Below are positions 43,551 through 52,823 of a stretch of 64,000 nucleotides of DNA, piece after piece. Made by a program: the position numbers and the translations under genes. The stretch lies in NCBI GenBank assembly GCA_030583885.1, contig CP129480.1, forward strand, positions 2,544,714 through 2,608,713, written 5' to 3'. Numbering within the stretch: position 1 is the first letter of the stretch; the number at the start of each line of letters is the position of its first letter. A model generated the notes under the pieces. The model was given only the letters and a program-made list of their open reading frames with translations. It had not been told where the DNA came from and did no database searches. Origin of the DNA: Anaerolineales bacterium. Its GTDB lineage: Bacteria; Chloroflexota; Anaerolineae; Anaerolineales; Villigracilaceae.

Positions 43551-44255
43551 TTAAGCAGCACGGTCCAGCGCGACTTGCGCCTTATTCGCAGGGTCATAGC
43601 GGACATATACCAGCTTGCCTGCAGAGTATTTCTCGCGCGATGCATCCGCAACGGCGGCTTGAGTCTCAGCCTTGAAAGGATCTCCGATCCTGGGTATAAC
43701 CTCAAAGGTAAAACGGACCATCGAACCACCGCCTTCCACGCGGATGTTCATTTCCTCAGCGGTCAGGATTCTGGCTCCGGCTTCCTCGCCTGTCCGGCGA
43801 AGCGTCTCGTAATATTGATCCTGGACCTGCATGGCGGACTGAACAGCAGCGATGGCGGTAGGATTCATGGTCGGCGCACCGATGGACTCAATCGCCACCT
43901 TGCTCGTGTCGTTCGGGTCGTAGCGGATGGTTACAGAAGCACCCGGGACGATCATGCCAATTTGAACACGGCCCACAAACGTAGTGGCAACAGCATGAAA
44001 CGGCGGGCGATCCGCAGGTGTTACTTGAAGGGTAAGGCGCACCTGCGGACTGTAATTCATGGTGACGCCCGTATCCTCCACGCCGATGATGACGGCCGGC
44101 GCGGAAACGCCGGACTTAAGCACAGTGCTGTTGCCCGACATGTTCTTAAAAACGCTATAGATGAAAAAACCTGCCACGCCAAGCGATATGAGGGTGGTCA
44201 ACCCCACACACAACAAAGTAAAAACCGTGATCAAGCCGGGGGCTAAAAATTCCAT
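43551..44255 (-). CDS. Membrane-anchored protein with two DUF3592-like repeats
   Basis: 234 residues. One N-terminal helix (about 5-33), then two related beta units: VRLTLQVTPADRPPFHA ... VTIRYDPNDTSKVAIE and VRFTFEVIPRIGDPFKA ... VYVRYDPANKAQVALD. The RYDP-N motif at the end of each repeat is typical of DUF3592-like domains. The ATG at 44255 follows aaggag. Function unknown. Confidence 0.6.
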   Translation of the reverse strand: MEFLAPGLITVFTLLCVGLTTLISLGVAGFFIYSVFKNMSGNSTVLKSGVSAPAVIIGVEDTGVTMNYSPQVRLTLQVTPADRPPFHAVATTFVGRVQIGMIVPGASVTIRYDPNDTSKVAIESIGAPTMNPTAIAAVQSAMQVQDQYYETLRRTGEEAGARILTAEEMNIRVEGGGSMVRFTFEVIPRIGDPFKAETQAAVADASREKYSAGKLVYVRYDPANKAQVALDRAA

Positions 44256-44459
44256 GGACACATTCTCCTTGAACAATTGATTACCCAAGGATGGTACCAT
44301 TATTTACACAACCGTAAACTCCCCCGTTTGGGGGAAAGAAGCGATCTGTTTCCTGTTGCCGGAAGGGTGCGCTGCAATTACCAACAGCCTTGTCACAAAC
44401 TGCTCTTAAGTATATGATTGACCAGCCCAGCGAAAATCAAGGAAATGAATTGGAAACCT

Positions 44460-44822
44460 ATGGCGAAAATCATGGTGGTTGACGACGACACACTCATAAC
44501 GAACCTGCTCGAAGATTTGCTTAAAATGGCGGGACACGAGACGGCCATCCTGAACGAAAGTTCAAAAGCCATCGAAATGGCAAAACAGGTCAAGCCCGAT
44601 CTGTTCCTGCTCGACCTGATGATGCCGCAACCAGATGGATTTAAATTATGCAGAATGCTGCGCCAGGAGCCCTATTTTACCAACACCCCCATCATTATCA
44701 TCACCGCGCTGGATGACGAGGACAGCAGGGCGATTGCGTTTGGCGCGGAAGCAGATGACTATATCACCAAACCCTTTCGTCCCAACGATCTGGCGCAAAG
44801 AATAAACGAATTACTTGCATAA
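44460..44822 (+). CDS. Single-domain response regulator
   Basis: 120 residues, receiver domain only: DDD at 8-10, phosphoacceptor Asp52 in LFLLDLMMP, Thr82 and Lys104 in YITKPF. No output domain, so it acts like CheY/Spo0F in a phosphorelay or by protein contact. No histidine kinase gene is in the window. Confidence 0.9.
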   Translation: MAKIMVVDDDTLITNLLEDLLKMAGHETAILNESSKAIEMAKQVKPDLFLLDLMMPQPDGFKLCRMLRQEPYFTNTPIIIITALDDEDSRAIAFGAEADDYITKPFRPNDLAQRINELLA

Positions 44823-44836
44823 TGCCGCCCTGGAAT

Positions 44837-44878
44837 ACTCCAAAAGACACGCTTGATATCAAGCGTGTCTTTTGGAGT
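44837..44878. terminator. 42-bp perfect palindrome after the response regulator
   Basis: actccaaaagacacgcttga is repeated inverted without a spacer; it would form a strong hairpin between convergent genes. Confidence 0.8.
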
Positions 44879-44900
44879 TGGCTGCGCTCTGATTGTTTCC

Positions 44901-45311
44901 TTATTTGAGCGTGCGGATGAATGCAACGATTTGCCAGATCTGCTCGTCAGTCAGGATCCCCTTCCACGCAACCATGGAAGTGCCGGGTTTGCCAGTGGCA
45001 ACACGCCAGAATAAATAGTCATCGCCGGCTCTGGCCTGCAAATCGCCAAGATTTTTCGGGGCAGGATCAAGCGCAACGCCGGCAGGGCCATCACCAGCAC
45101 CTGCCGGGCCGTGGCAGGACTCGCAATTGGTCTTGAATACCGCCGCACCAGCTGACGCGGCATCCGCGCCAAAGGGATTGGACTGCCCCGCATAATCCGC
45201 AGGAACAGATTCCAACACGGTGGATGTGTCCGATCCTGAGCCGCCCCCGCCTCCACAAGCCGCAAGAACGAGCGCGGCGGGAAGTAGAACCGCGAACAAA
45301 ACTTTCTTCAT
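44901..45311 (-). CDS. Lipoprotein cytochrome c (class I)
   Basis: 136 residues. Lipobox LVLAAC followed by a Gly/Ser linker, then a single c-type haem site CESCH (residues 63-67) and a Met ligand candidate in GTSMVAWKG. A membrane-anchored extracytoplasmic electron carrier. Start at 45311 with ggaggt upstream. The next minus-strand ORF (45397) lies before it and may be in the same operon. Confidence 0.87.
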   Translation of the reverse strand: MKKVLFAVLLPAALVLAACGGGGGSGSDTSTVLESVPADYAGQSNPFGADAASAGAAVFKTNCESCHGPAGAGDGPAGVALDPAPKNLGDLQARAGDDYLFWRVATGKPGTSMVAWKGILTDEQIWQIVAFIRTLK

Positions 45312-45396
45312 CAACGACCTCCAGTTAAAATGGATATCATACAACAACCCGAATTATATGCGCTGCGAAACGCCATGCAGTGACTTAAGTTACACA

Positions 45397-45594
45397 TTAC
45401 CCGCTCTTTCGCCTGACCTTTCTCTTTGACTTTACCGCGTCATGCTCTGTCTCGACCTGATCCGATTCCTTTGGGCTGGTCAGCCACCCGACAGCAATGA
45501 CCAAAACGAATAAAGCGATCCCGGCATACATCAGCCAGGACAACGCGGTATTTGGGATCTCGCCGCCTCCAGCAAGGTAACGGAACGCAAGCAT
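45397..45594 (-). CDS. Small single-helix membrane protein
   Basis: 65 residues: a short N-terminal part, one helix (LMYAGIALFVLVIAVGWL, about 21-38), and a charged tail ending KSKRKVRRKSG. The ATG at 45594 follows ggagg. It precedes the cytochrome c gene by 85 nt; role unknown. Confidence 0.55.
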   Translation of the reverse strand: MLAFRYLAGGGEIPNTALSWLMYAGIALFVLVIAVGWLTSPKESDQVETEHDAVKSKRKVRRKSG

Positions 45595-45721
45595 ATCTGC
45601 CTCCATGTGTTTTATGAGTACTATACGTGAAAAAACGAGGCTTGTCAATTACTACACGTGGGTGCATAAAACGAAATCAAACAACATGAGTTAAAATCAA
45701 AAAAACCATTACGGAGCACTC

Positions 45722-46603
45722 ATGCTGAAATTCAAAACCTGGCAAAAGACCTTCATTTTCATTCTGGCAGTCACCATCCTCATGCGCATCACATCCAGGT
45801 CCGCGCCTGAGCATCCCTATTACGCCGCAAACTTGAACTTTCCGCTCGTCATCGCCCATCAGGGTGGAGATCACCTCTGGCCAGGCAACACCATGCACGC
45901 CTTCCAAAATGCGGTTGACCTTGGCGTGGACGTACTCGAAATGGACCTGCACATCACACAAGACGGCATCCTCGTCCTTATGCATGATGAAACCGTGGAT
46001 AGAACCACGGACGGTACGGGTGAGATCGAATCCATGAGCCTGGGCGAACTCAAACAGCTTGATGCCGGCCACGACTGGACTCGTGACGATGGAGCCACCT
46101 TCCCTTTTCGCGGGCAGGGTATCACGGTGCCGACAATGGAGGCTGTCTTTGCGGAATTCCCCCACATGCGCATGACCATCGAACTCAAAAAGACCAACGC
46201 CTCGATGGCACAACCTTTCTGCGCCCTCATCCGCCAATACAGTATGGCTGAGAAAGTACTGGTCGCATCCTTCCATGATGAACGACTCAGGGAATTCCGC
46301 ACGGAATGTCCCGAGGTTGCCACTTCCAGCGCAAAGGATGAAACCACGGTTTTCGTCCTGCTCACAAAAGCGTTTCTCGGCGGATTTTACTCGCCGCACT
46401 TTTATTCATTGCAAGTGCCGCAGGAATCTGGTGGCATCACCGTGATGACAAGATCCTTTGTCAAGGCTGCTCACGCCCGCAACCTTGCCGTCGAGCCGTG
46501 GACCATCAACGACGCCGAAATTATGCGCCTCTTTATCGAATGGGGAGTGGACGGGATCATCACCGACCGCCCGGATATCCTGTTGGACGTGCTGGGCAGA
46601 TAA
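45722..46603 (+). CDS. Glycerophosphodiester phosphodiesterase
   Basis: 293 residues. An N-terminal hydrophobic anchor (about 8-22), then the GDPD TIM barrel: VIAHQGGDHLWPGNT (the usual HRG is HQG), LEMDLHITQDGILVLMHDET (Glu, Asp and His), ELKKTN and a C-terminal GVDGIITDRPDILLDVL. It hydrolyses glycerophosphodiesters from lipid head groups outside the membrane. Start at 45722 with cggag. Confidence 0.87.
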   Translation: MLKFKTWQKTFIFILAVTILMRITSRSAPEHPYYAANLNFPLVIAHQGGDHLWPGNTMHAFQNAVDLGVDVLEMDLHITQDGILVLMHDETVDRTTDGTGEIESMSLGELKQLDAGHDWTRDDGATFPFRGQGITVPTMEAVFAEFPHMRMTIELKKTNASMAQPFCALIRQYSMAEKVLVASFHDERLREFRTECPEVATSSAKDETTVFVLLTKAFLGGFYSPHFYSLQVPQESGGITVMTRSFVKAAHARNLAVEPWTINDAEIMRLFIEWGVDGIITDRPDILLDVLGR

Positions 46604-46625
46604 CTTTATCTCGTTCCCTTTAGCG

Positions 46626-47186
46626 CTACTCCATCCATGTCACCCGATCTTCAAATCCCGCACGGGTATATGGTTCCGGTAAAAATTCGGGGAAGCCGAT
46701 ATAGATAAATCCGATGATATGCTGGTCTGCGGAAAAGCCGAGAAATTCCTTCACCCTGGAATCGCGCGCCCACTCGCCCGTGCGCCAGATCGCGCCAAGG
46801 CCAAGCGCATGGGCGGCGAGAAGGATATTTTGCGCGGCAGCAGATGCTGCCGCGCTGTTCTCGATCTCGATGGCTTTGGTGTCCGGGGCGGGTTTATCCA
46901 CGCCGATGGCAATGACGACAGGCGCGCGAAGCGGCAATGAACGGGGCTTATCCGCCGCCGCCGTTGGTGCTTGCGGATTGCGTTCCAGAAAAGAGGCGGC
47001 AAATTCGTCGCCGAGTTTTTTACGCCCATCTCCAGTCAATACTACGAAACGCCAGGGGCGGACTTTATAATGATTCGGTGCCTGCACAGCCGCGCTCAGG
47101 AGTTTTTCGACCATGTCGCGTGGCACAGCATCCTGTCTCACCTTGCTGATCGTTTGCCTTCCATGAATTGCATCAAATACATCCAT
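46626..47186 (-). CDS. Nitroreductase family protein
   Basis: 186 residues: AIHGRQTISKVRQDAV (FMN phosphate-binding Arg region), LLSAAVQAPNHYKVRPWRF, LGLGAIWRTGEW and FIYIGFPE. FMN-dependent NAD(P)H oxidoreductase of the NfsB/YdjA type; the small length is nearest to the YdjA-like group. The ATG at 47186 has ggagg upstream. Confidence 0.85.
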   Translation of the reverse strand: MDVFDAIHGRQTISKVRQDAVPRDMVEKLLSAAVQAPNHYKVRPWRFVVLTGDGRKKLGDEFAASFLERNPQAPTAAADKPRSLPLRAPVVIAIGVDKPAPDTKAIEIENSAAASAAAQNILLAAHALGLGAIWRTGEWARDSRVKEFLGFSADQHIIGFIYIGFPEFLPEPYTRAGFEDRVTWME

Positions 47187-47232
47187 TGTTCCTCCGTGTC
47201 ACAAAGACGCTTGCGGGTAAAATTGTCTTACC

Positions 47233-48270
47233 ATGAGAATATTTTACTCGGAAGAACATCGCAAACATTACCCACCGTTTGAAGTCTTTGACGGCGGCAT
47301 ACGTGTGCCTTATTACGAAAACCCGGACCGTATGGATCGGATCGTCGCCGCACTTCAAAAAACAGATTGGGCGGACTTTAACGCACCGCAGGATTTCGGA
47401 CTTGACCCAGTCCTTGCCGTGCATGACAAGGATTACATTAACTTCATCGCGTCCTGCTGGACCGAGTGGCTGGCTTCTGAGCCAGAGATTGCAGCCTCAC
47501 CCGAAGGACATGCCTTCCTGCCAGCCACCTTTGCGCTGAGGCGCAAGGCTCGCGCCACCAGTTCCCTGCGCGGACGAGGCGGCTACTACCTGATGGATCT
47601 TTCCGCCTGCATCGTGGAGGGGACGTATCAAGCATCGCTTGCATCTGTGAACTGCGCATTGAGTGCAGCAGAATCAGTATTCAACACCCGGCGGGCGGCA
47701 TTCGCGCTATGCCGCCCGCCCGGACATCATGCCGGGAGGGATTATGCCGCCGGATACTGCTTCTTCAACAACGCCGCAATTGCAGCAAACTCACTTTCAT
47801 CAAAAGGAAAGGTTACCATTCTGGATATTGACTACCATGCCGGAAACGGTACGCAGGACATATTCTACGAACGCGGAGATTTGTTAACCATATCCATCCA
47901 CGGCGATCCCGATTACGAGTATCCGCATTACGCCGGCTTCGCGGACGAAACCGGCGCGGGTGCAGGTCTTGGCTTTCACAAAAATTTCCCGCTCCCAAAA
48001 GACACGGGAGATGAGGATTATCTCTCCGCCCTAGACGAAGTGCTGGGGATGATCCGCAGGTTCGCGCCCGATTTCCTGGTACTCTCCGCAGGCATGGATG
48101 TCTTTGATGGTGACCCGCTGGGCATGTTTCGCCTTACGCGGGACGGGTTTGCAGAAATCGGAAAAAGAGTTGCTGGATTAAATCTCCCGACCGCCATTAT
48201 CATGGAGGGCGGCTACGCCAACGAGGTGCTTGGCGACAATGTTGTCACCTTATTGGAGAATTTCAAATGA
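47233..48270 (+). CDS. Histone deacetylase superfamily protein (acetylpolyamine amidohydrolase type)
   Basis: 345 residues: CRPPGHHAGRDYAAGYC (catalytic His pair), TILDIDYHAGNGTQDIFYERG (zinc Asp and His), and SAGMDVFDGDPLGMF (zinc Asp). An N-terminal loop YENPDRMDRIVAAL is typical of the acetylpolyamine amidohydrolase branch. It removes acetyl groups from polyamines or protein lysines. TAAAAT lies 9 nt before the ATG, a leaderless arrangement. Its end overlaps the start of the next gene by 4 nt. Confidence 0.87.
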   Translation: MRIFYSEEHRKHYPPFEVFDGGIRVPYYENPDRMDRIVAALQKTDWADFNAPQDFGLDPVLAVHDKDYINFIASCWTEWLASEPEIAASPEGHAFLPATFALRRKARATSSLRGRGGYYLMDLSACIVEGTYQASLASVNCALSAAESVFNTRRAAFALCRPPGHHAGRDYAAGYCFFNNAAIAANSLSSKGKVTILDIDYHAGNGTQDIFYERGDLLTISIHGDPDYEYPHYAGFADETGAGAGLGFHKNFPLPKDTGDEDYLSALDEVLGMIRRFAPDFLVLSAGMDVFDGDPLGMFRLTRDGFAEIGKRVAGLNLPTAIIMEGGYANEVLGDNVVTLLENFK

Positions 48271-49025
48271 GAAAACACATATTAATTGCATGGAGTGTAA
48301 TTTTCCTGCTCACCGCCTGCGGACCCTCTCCCGAAGAACAGGCAACCTTGACCGCTGTGGCTTGGACGGCCACACCGACGCGAAGACCCACGTCCACATC
48401 CACTTTCACTCCCACCCCAACCGTCACGTTTACGCCGACGCTCACATTCACCCCCACCATCGCTGCAACTCCCACTACCGCCCTGCCGACCGTCACCGTC
48501 AACAAGCAGGCTCATTGCCGCTACGGGCCTAGTGCCGCTTATTTACACGCCGCAGACCTGTATGCGGGAGATACAGGTGCCGCCCGCTGGAAAGGGGTGT
48601 ACAGCCAGTGGCTGTATGTTAAATTCCACAAACTCGATTATTCGTGCTGGGTCGCCCCTTCCGTGGTGGATGTTGTCGGGGATGTCAGTACACTTAAAAG
48701 AGTGGAGCCAAATTTACAGTCCATCGGCAGCAATCAATACGGTTCGCCGCGCAATGTAAGCGCTGTCCGCGATGGAGACATGGTCACGATAAGCTGGGAT
48801 CAAATGGAAATGACAAAAGACAAGGACAGAGGCTACTTCATCGAAGCCTTTGTCTGCCAGAACACTTTCTACATATGGTGGACATTTTCGTATCCCGACC
48901 AATACACGACCAGCTATACAGTGGAAGACGAGGCGGGCTGCGCTTCACCTTCGTATGGGAAACTTTACACAGTGGAAAAACACGGATACTCCGACCCGGT
49001 GGATATTCCATGGCCCCAGCCTTAA
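48267..49025 (+). CDS. Thr/Pro-rich lipoprotein with SH3-like domain
   Basis: 252 residues. Lipobox FLLTAC, then a low-complexity linker rich in Thr-Pro (about 33-72). Next comes a region resembling a bacterial SH3-type repeat, with TVTVNKQAHCRYGPS, AYLHAADLYAGD and WLYVKFH (about 72-125), and a C-terminal beta-rich part with four further Cys. Surface-anchored, function unknown. It overlaps the deacetylase gene by 4 nt (ATGA), so the two are coupled. Confidence 0.7.
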   Translation: MRKHILIAWSVIFLLTACGPSPEEQATLTAVAWTATPTRRPTSTSTFTPTPTVTFTPTLTFTPTIAATPTTALPTVTVNKQAHCRYGPSAAYLHAADLYAGDTGAARWKGVYSQWLYVKFHKLDYSCWVAPSVVDVVGDVSTLKRVEPNLQSIGSNQYGSPRNVSAVRDGDMVTISWDQMEMTKDKDRGYFIEAFVCQNTFYIWWTFSYPDQYTTSYTVEDEAGCASPSYGKLYTVEKHGYSDPVDIPWPQP

Positions 49026-49066
49026 ACAAAAAGCGGGCGCTGATCAGCGCCCGCTTTTTGTTTAAG
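49021..49066. terminator. Perfect 46-bp palindromic terminator
   Basis: cttaaacaaaaagcgggcgc followed by its inverted copy; it also reaches into the end of the response regulator gene at 49062. Confidence 0.85.
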
Positions 49067-49430
49067 AAAGCACTCCCGCTTTCTTCAATGCATCTTCCAG
49101 AGAGTCGATCGTGGCAGGTTTGATTAACATCGCCTGCGCACCCCCCTTCAAAACATGCTGGCGGGTCTCGGGCTGGTCGTCGGAGGTGATGACGATCACG
49201 GGCACATTCATCAAACGCGGTTCGCGGCGGATGTAGGCCAATACTTCCGTTCCATCCACGCCCGGCATGTTGATATCAAGACAGACAAAACGGGGAAGCT
49301 GGCTTCCCAAATAAGCCAGTGCGGGGCTGGAGCCATAAGCAACCCGTGCAGGTAGATCCAATAATTCCAGCATTTGCTGCAGCGCATCTGCAGTCTGACG
49401 ATTATCGTCAATGATTAAACCTTCTGACAT
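49062..49430 (-). CDS. Single-domain response regulator
   Basis: 122 residues. Acidic pair in IIDDNRQT, phosphoacceptor Asp52 in FVCLDINMP, Thr82 and Lys104 in LIKPAT. It starts inside the stop codon of the MoeA-PBP gene (TAATG), so it is translated from the same message; how a receiver relates to molybdopterin metabolism is unknown. Confidence 0.87.
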   Translation of the reverse strand: MSEGLIIDDNRQTADALQQMLELLDLPARVAYGSSPALAYLGSQLPRFVCLDINMPGVDGTEVLAYIRREPRLMNVPVIVITSDDQPETRQHVLKGGAQAMLIKPATIDSLEDALKKAGVLS

Positions 49431-51460
49431 TAGTCCTCCAAAATTACCGTGCCCATCACAGACACGTCATAACCTTTCAGTTCTGATACCGCCTCCCGAA
49501 AACGCATATCAGCCAGGAGTTCGAAAAGAGGCGCAAGCAGACTGTCGTCTGAAAATTGGCCGGGAATCACCAAGTCATAGCGTTCCTGAAACAGCGGGAT
49601 GAAATCCAGTCCCAAGGCCTGCGCGGCGGCGGCGATGCCAAGCCCGCAATCTGCGCGCCCCGAGGCAACTGCGGCGGCAACACCGAGATGAGTATACTCT
49701 TCCTGAGCATAACCGACAATGGACTCGGGGGAAATTGTCATCAAGTTCAAATGATAATCGAGCAGGACGCGCGTGCCCGCACCGCGCTGGCGGTTGACGA
49801 ACCGCACGCCTCCAGGCGGACCCGAACCTGCGAGGTCTCCCAGGCTCTTGATCCCCTTCGGGTTTCCCTTCCTCACGATCAAACCCTGGTCACGCCCCAC
49901 CAGCGCAACGACCTTGACGGGAATATTCGGCATGTACTGGCGGATGTAGGAAATGTTGTATTCGCCCGTCTGCGTGTCGAGCAGATGCGAACCTGCGAGG
50001 TGCGCCTCCCCGCGCCGCAACGCCACCAACCCGCCCTGCGAACCGACATTGGCGGAAGCCAGCCTGCGGTCATGTTCGGCAAGGAATTGCGCGATCAGAT
50101 CGAGCGTCAGATCATGCGATCCGATGGCCAGGATCGTCTTTTCGATCTCGTTCCGATTGCGATACAAACGGACCTGTATTTTCTCTCCCGCTTCCATGCC
50201 TTGTGTTCCACTTGGAATCAAGGCCAGCCCGTCCGCCTGCACGAGCGACGTGATCACCCCTGCCCCGCGCGAAAGCGGAGCCGCAAGCAGTTTCTCGCCC
50301 ACCTTTCCAACCACAACCCGCACAAAGTCATCGTCCCCTGCAGGAGAGACCAGTTTGCGTGTGAGAATTGCGGTCTCGGTCGACAACTCCAACGGCCGCC
50401 GCCCCAGCCATTTTGCAATGAGGGGTTCAACGAAAATATCCACTGTCAACGCGGCGGAGACGGGATAGCCGGGGACGCCGATGATGGGAACCATGTCATT
50501 GTGAGGAGACTGTGAAGCAGGCAACAAAGCAATCTCTCCAGCATGAGGGGATTGCTTCGCTCTGCTCGCAATGACACCTAAAATTACAGGATGCCCAGGG
50601 CGAACAGCGACACCATGCACCAATAGCGTTCCGAGTTTCTCAACCACCTGTGCCGAAAAATCCTCTGCGCCTGCCGAGGAACCTGCATTCAACAAGACCA
50701 AATCATGCGTTTGCGCGGCTTCCTGTACGCGTTGGCAGATCAGATCAAAGTCATCTTCGGTGATGGGATAGCGCGTCGGTTCGCCGCCCATTTGTCGGAT
50801 TTGAGAAGCGATCACAAGCGAGTTGTATTCGAGAATATCGCCCGCCTTGAGTTTCGAACCGATGGGGACGAGTTCCGTCCCGGTTGGAAGAATCGCCACT
50901 TTCGGCTTGCGCGCGACGCGCATCGTTTGATGTCCCGCCGCAGCGACGGCACCCAAATCCACAGGTTTAAGGACATGTCCCGCAGGCAGGACCAACTGTG
51001 TTGCAACAATATCCTCTCCCAACGGGCGGACATGTGCCCACGGAGCCACCGCCGAGCGAATGCGAATGGACACTGGTTGGCGGATGGCAGAGGTGATCTC
51101 CCCGTTTTCATCCAGGGATTCGACGTTTTCAATTGGGATGACCGCGTTCGCCCACTCTGGCAGCGGATCACCCGTATCCACGTACTGCGCCTGCGGGCCC
51201 GTGTACAAGGTCACTGGCGCGGATGGCTGTGCGCCGTTCGTCTCGGCAGCGCGGATGGCAAACCCGTCCATGGCGGAGGCGTGGTAATGCGGCGAGGAAA
51301 TTTCCGCCCAGATCGGCTCGGCGGTAACTCGTCCGAGCGCGTGTTCATCGAGGGAAATTTCTTCCACGCCGAGCGTGCGCCAGAGATTCGCATCCTGCAA
51401 GGCTTCACCCAGGCGGGCCTGGGCTTGAGAAAGGGGGATATCATGCAGGTAGACAGACAT
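49430..51460 (-). CDS. MoeA-type molybdopterin protein fused to a PBP-like (LysR-substrate-type) domain
   Basis: 676 residues. Residues 1-420 are MoeA: YHASAMDGFAI, ILPTGTELVP, LNAGSSAGAEDF, AVRPGHPVILGV and GVPGYPVSAAL. A C-terminal domain (about 450-676) is a periplasmic-binding-protein-like ligand domain, with SHDLTLDLIAQFL, GSQGGLVALRRGEAHLAGSHL, RFVNRQRGAGTRVLLDY and DCGLGIAAAAQALGLDFIPL. Such MoeA/PBP fusions occur in many anaerobes, perhaps as molybdate- or tungstate-related enzymes. Residues about 295-322 (ASRAKQSPHAGEIALLPASQ and on) come from a palindromic element inserted in frame. Confidence 0.87.
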   Translation of the reverse strand: MSVYLHDIPLSQAQARLGEALQDANLWRTLGVEEISLDEHALGRVTAEPIWAEISSPHYHASAMDGFAIRAAETNGAQPSAPVTLYTGPQAQYVDTGDPLPEWANAVIPIENVESLDENGEITSAIRQPVSIRIRSAVAPWAHVRPLGEDIVATQLVLPAGHVLKPVDLGAVAAAGHQTMRVARKPKVAILPTGTELVPIGSKLKAGDILEYNSLVIASQIRQMGGEPTRYPITEDDFDLICQRVQEAAQTHDLVLLNAGSSAGAEDFSAQVVEKLGTLLVHGVAVRPGHPVILGVIASRAKQSPHAGEIALLPASQSPHNDMVPIIGVPGYPVSAALTVDIFVEPLIAKWLGRRPLELSTETAILTRKLVSPAGDDDFVRVVVGKVGEKLLAAPLSRGAGVITSLVQADGLALIPSGTQGMEAGEKIQVRLYRNRNEIEKTILAIGSHDLTLDLIAQFLAEHDRRLASANVGSQGGLVALRRGEAHLAGSHLLDTQTGEYNISYIRQYMPNIPVKVVALVGRDQGLIVRKGNPKGIKSLGDLAGSGPPGGVRFVNRQRGAGTRVLLDYHLNLMTISPESIVGYAQEEYTHLGVAAAVASGRADCGLGIAAAAQALGLDFIPLFQERYDLVIPGQFSDDSLLAPLFELLADMRFREAVSELKGYDVSVMGTVILED
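50494..50576. repeat. Short palindromic element, TCATTGCGAGGAG family, copy 4, inside the moeA-PBP CDS
   Basis: 83 bp from TGTCATTGTGAGGAGA to TCTGCTCGCAATGACA; the ends are inverted copies with 2 mismatches in 16. It is in frame with the host gene and adds about 28 residues between MoeA strands; the other MoeA at 6918 lacks it. Confidence 0.85.
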
Positions 51461-51472
51461 GGAGTTTATGGT

Positions 51473-52810
51473 TTAGGAGATTCCATCCATCGCCGCACCG
51501 AGACGCTTGACAATCTCGTCTACTTCCTCTTCATGGATGGAGAGCGGCGGGGAAAAGGCAAGCGTATTCCCAAGCGGGCGTGAACGCAAACCTTGCGACT
51601 CGGCGGCTTTGAAGATTTTCATCGTCAGTACGGGGTCGGCAGCTTTCGTGGATACATCTGAAACGATTTCGACGCCACAGACCAGGCCCAGTCCGCGCAC
51701 GTCGCCGACGAAGGGGAATTCCATCAGCGATTGCAGCCCTTCAAGCAGACGTTTCCCAAGTTCACGCGCGCGTTTCGGGTATTCTTCCCTTTCCATGATC
51801 TCAAGGTTCTTCAATCCCACGGCACACGCCATGGCATGACCTGAATATGTATAGCCGTGCATATAGGTTTCGGATTCCACCGCGGATTCCATCGTCTCGC
51901 GAATTTCGTCCGAAATTTGGATTCCGCCGAGTTGGGCGTATCCGCTGGTCACGGCTTTGGCAAAGGAAAGAATATCGGGCTTGACATTCCAATGTTTTAG
52001 CGCGAACCATTCGCCTGTGCGCCCAAAACCTGTGATGACTTCATCCGCGATGAAAAGGGTTTCGTATTTGTCACAGATTTGGCGGACAAGCGGGAAATAA
52101 TCGTCAGGTGGAACGATCACGCCTCCGACGCCCATGACAGGTTCGGCAATGAAAGCGGCGACGGTATCCGCTCCTTCGCGCAGGATGGCTTCTTCCAATT
52201 CCCGAGCCGCAGCCCGACCGACGGTTTCCCCATCTTTCAACTGACCTTCATAGCGGTACCGGTTCGGTGCGGGGATGTGGACAAATCCATCCAGCGCAGG
52301 ACCAAACATGGCGTGATATTTTTCCAATCCCGTGGCAAAGGTGGCGGCAAGCGTAATGCCATGATACGAACCGCGCCGCGCAATGACCTTGTACTTGGTC
52401 GGCTTGCCTTTGCGTTTCCAGTAATAACGCGCAGTTTTGAACGCGGAATCATTTGCCTCCGATCCACCGGATGTGAAGAAGGTGGTGTTCAAACCCTCGT
52501 AGGCGAAACCCGCCAGTTTATCGGCAAGTTGGATCGAAGGCAGGTTGGTCATCCCCGAGAAATTGGAAGTGAACGCCAGTTCCTTCATTTGTTCGTATGC
52601 GGCTTTGGCAAGTTCCTCCCGCCCATAGCCCGCGTTGACGTTCCACAACCCTGCCATACCATCCAGGATTTTTCGTCCGTCGGTAGTGTGCAACCACACC
52701 CCTTCCCCGCGCTCGATCACGAGAGGATTTGCATGGGACTTGGGATGATAGACGGGATGTAATTGTTTTTTATCTTTTTCGATCCAGGTTGCAGTGTCTG
52801 TTTGGCTCAT
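51473..52810 (-). CDS. Class III PLP aminotransferase (omega-aminotransferase type)
   Basis: 445 residues: DGMAGLWNVNAGYGREEL, FFTSGGSEANDSAFK (PLP phosphate loop), RRGSYHGITLAAT (aromatic/His pair), FIAEPVMGVGGVI, LFIADEVITGFGRTGEWF (Asp), and the Schiff-base Lys in LSFAKAVTSGYAQLGG. Related enzymes transfer amino groups from beta-alanine, putrescine or gamma-aminobutyrate-like substrates to pyruvate. The ATG at 52810 follows ggag. Confidence 0.88.
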   Translation of the reverse strand: MSQTDTATWIEKDKKQLHPVYHPKSHANPLVIERGEGVWLHTTDGRKILDGMAGLWNVNAGYGREELAKAAYEQMKELAFTSNFSGMTNLPSIQLADKLAGFAYEGLNTTFFTSGGSEANDSAFKTARYYWKRKGKPTKYKVIARRGSYHGITLAATFATGLEKYHAMFGPALDGFVHIPAPNRYRYEGQLKDGETVGRAAARELEEAILREGADTVAAFIAEPVMGVGGVIVPPDDYFPLVRQICDKYETLFIADEVITGFGRTGEWFALKHWNVKPDILSFAKAVTSGYAQLGGIQISDEIRETMESAVESETYMHGYTYSGHAMACAVGLKNLEIMEREEYPKRARELGKRLLEGLQSLMEFPFVGDVRGLGLVCGVEIVSDVSTKAADPVLTMKIFKAAESQGLRSRPLGNTLAFSPPLSIHEEEVDEIVKRLGAAMDGIS

Positions 52811-52823
52811 GGTATCTCCAATT

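Noticed and set aside
50705..51583. A 292-codon open frame opposite moeA-PBP
   Set aside because: Antisense shadow; rich in Arg and His with no motif, while the opposite strand has full MoeA motifs.
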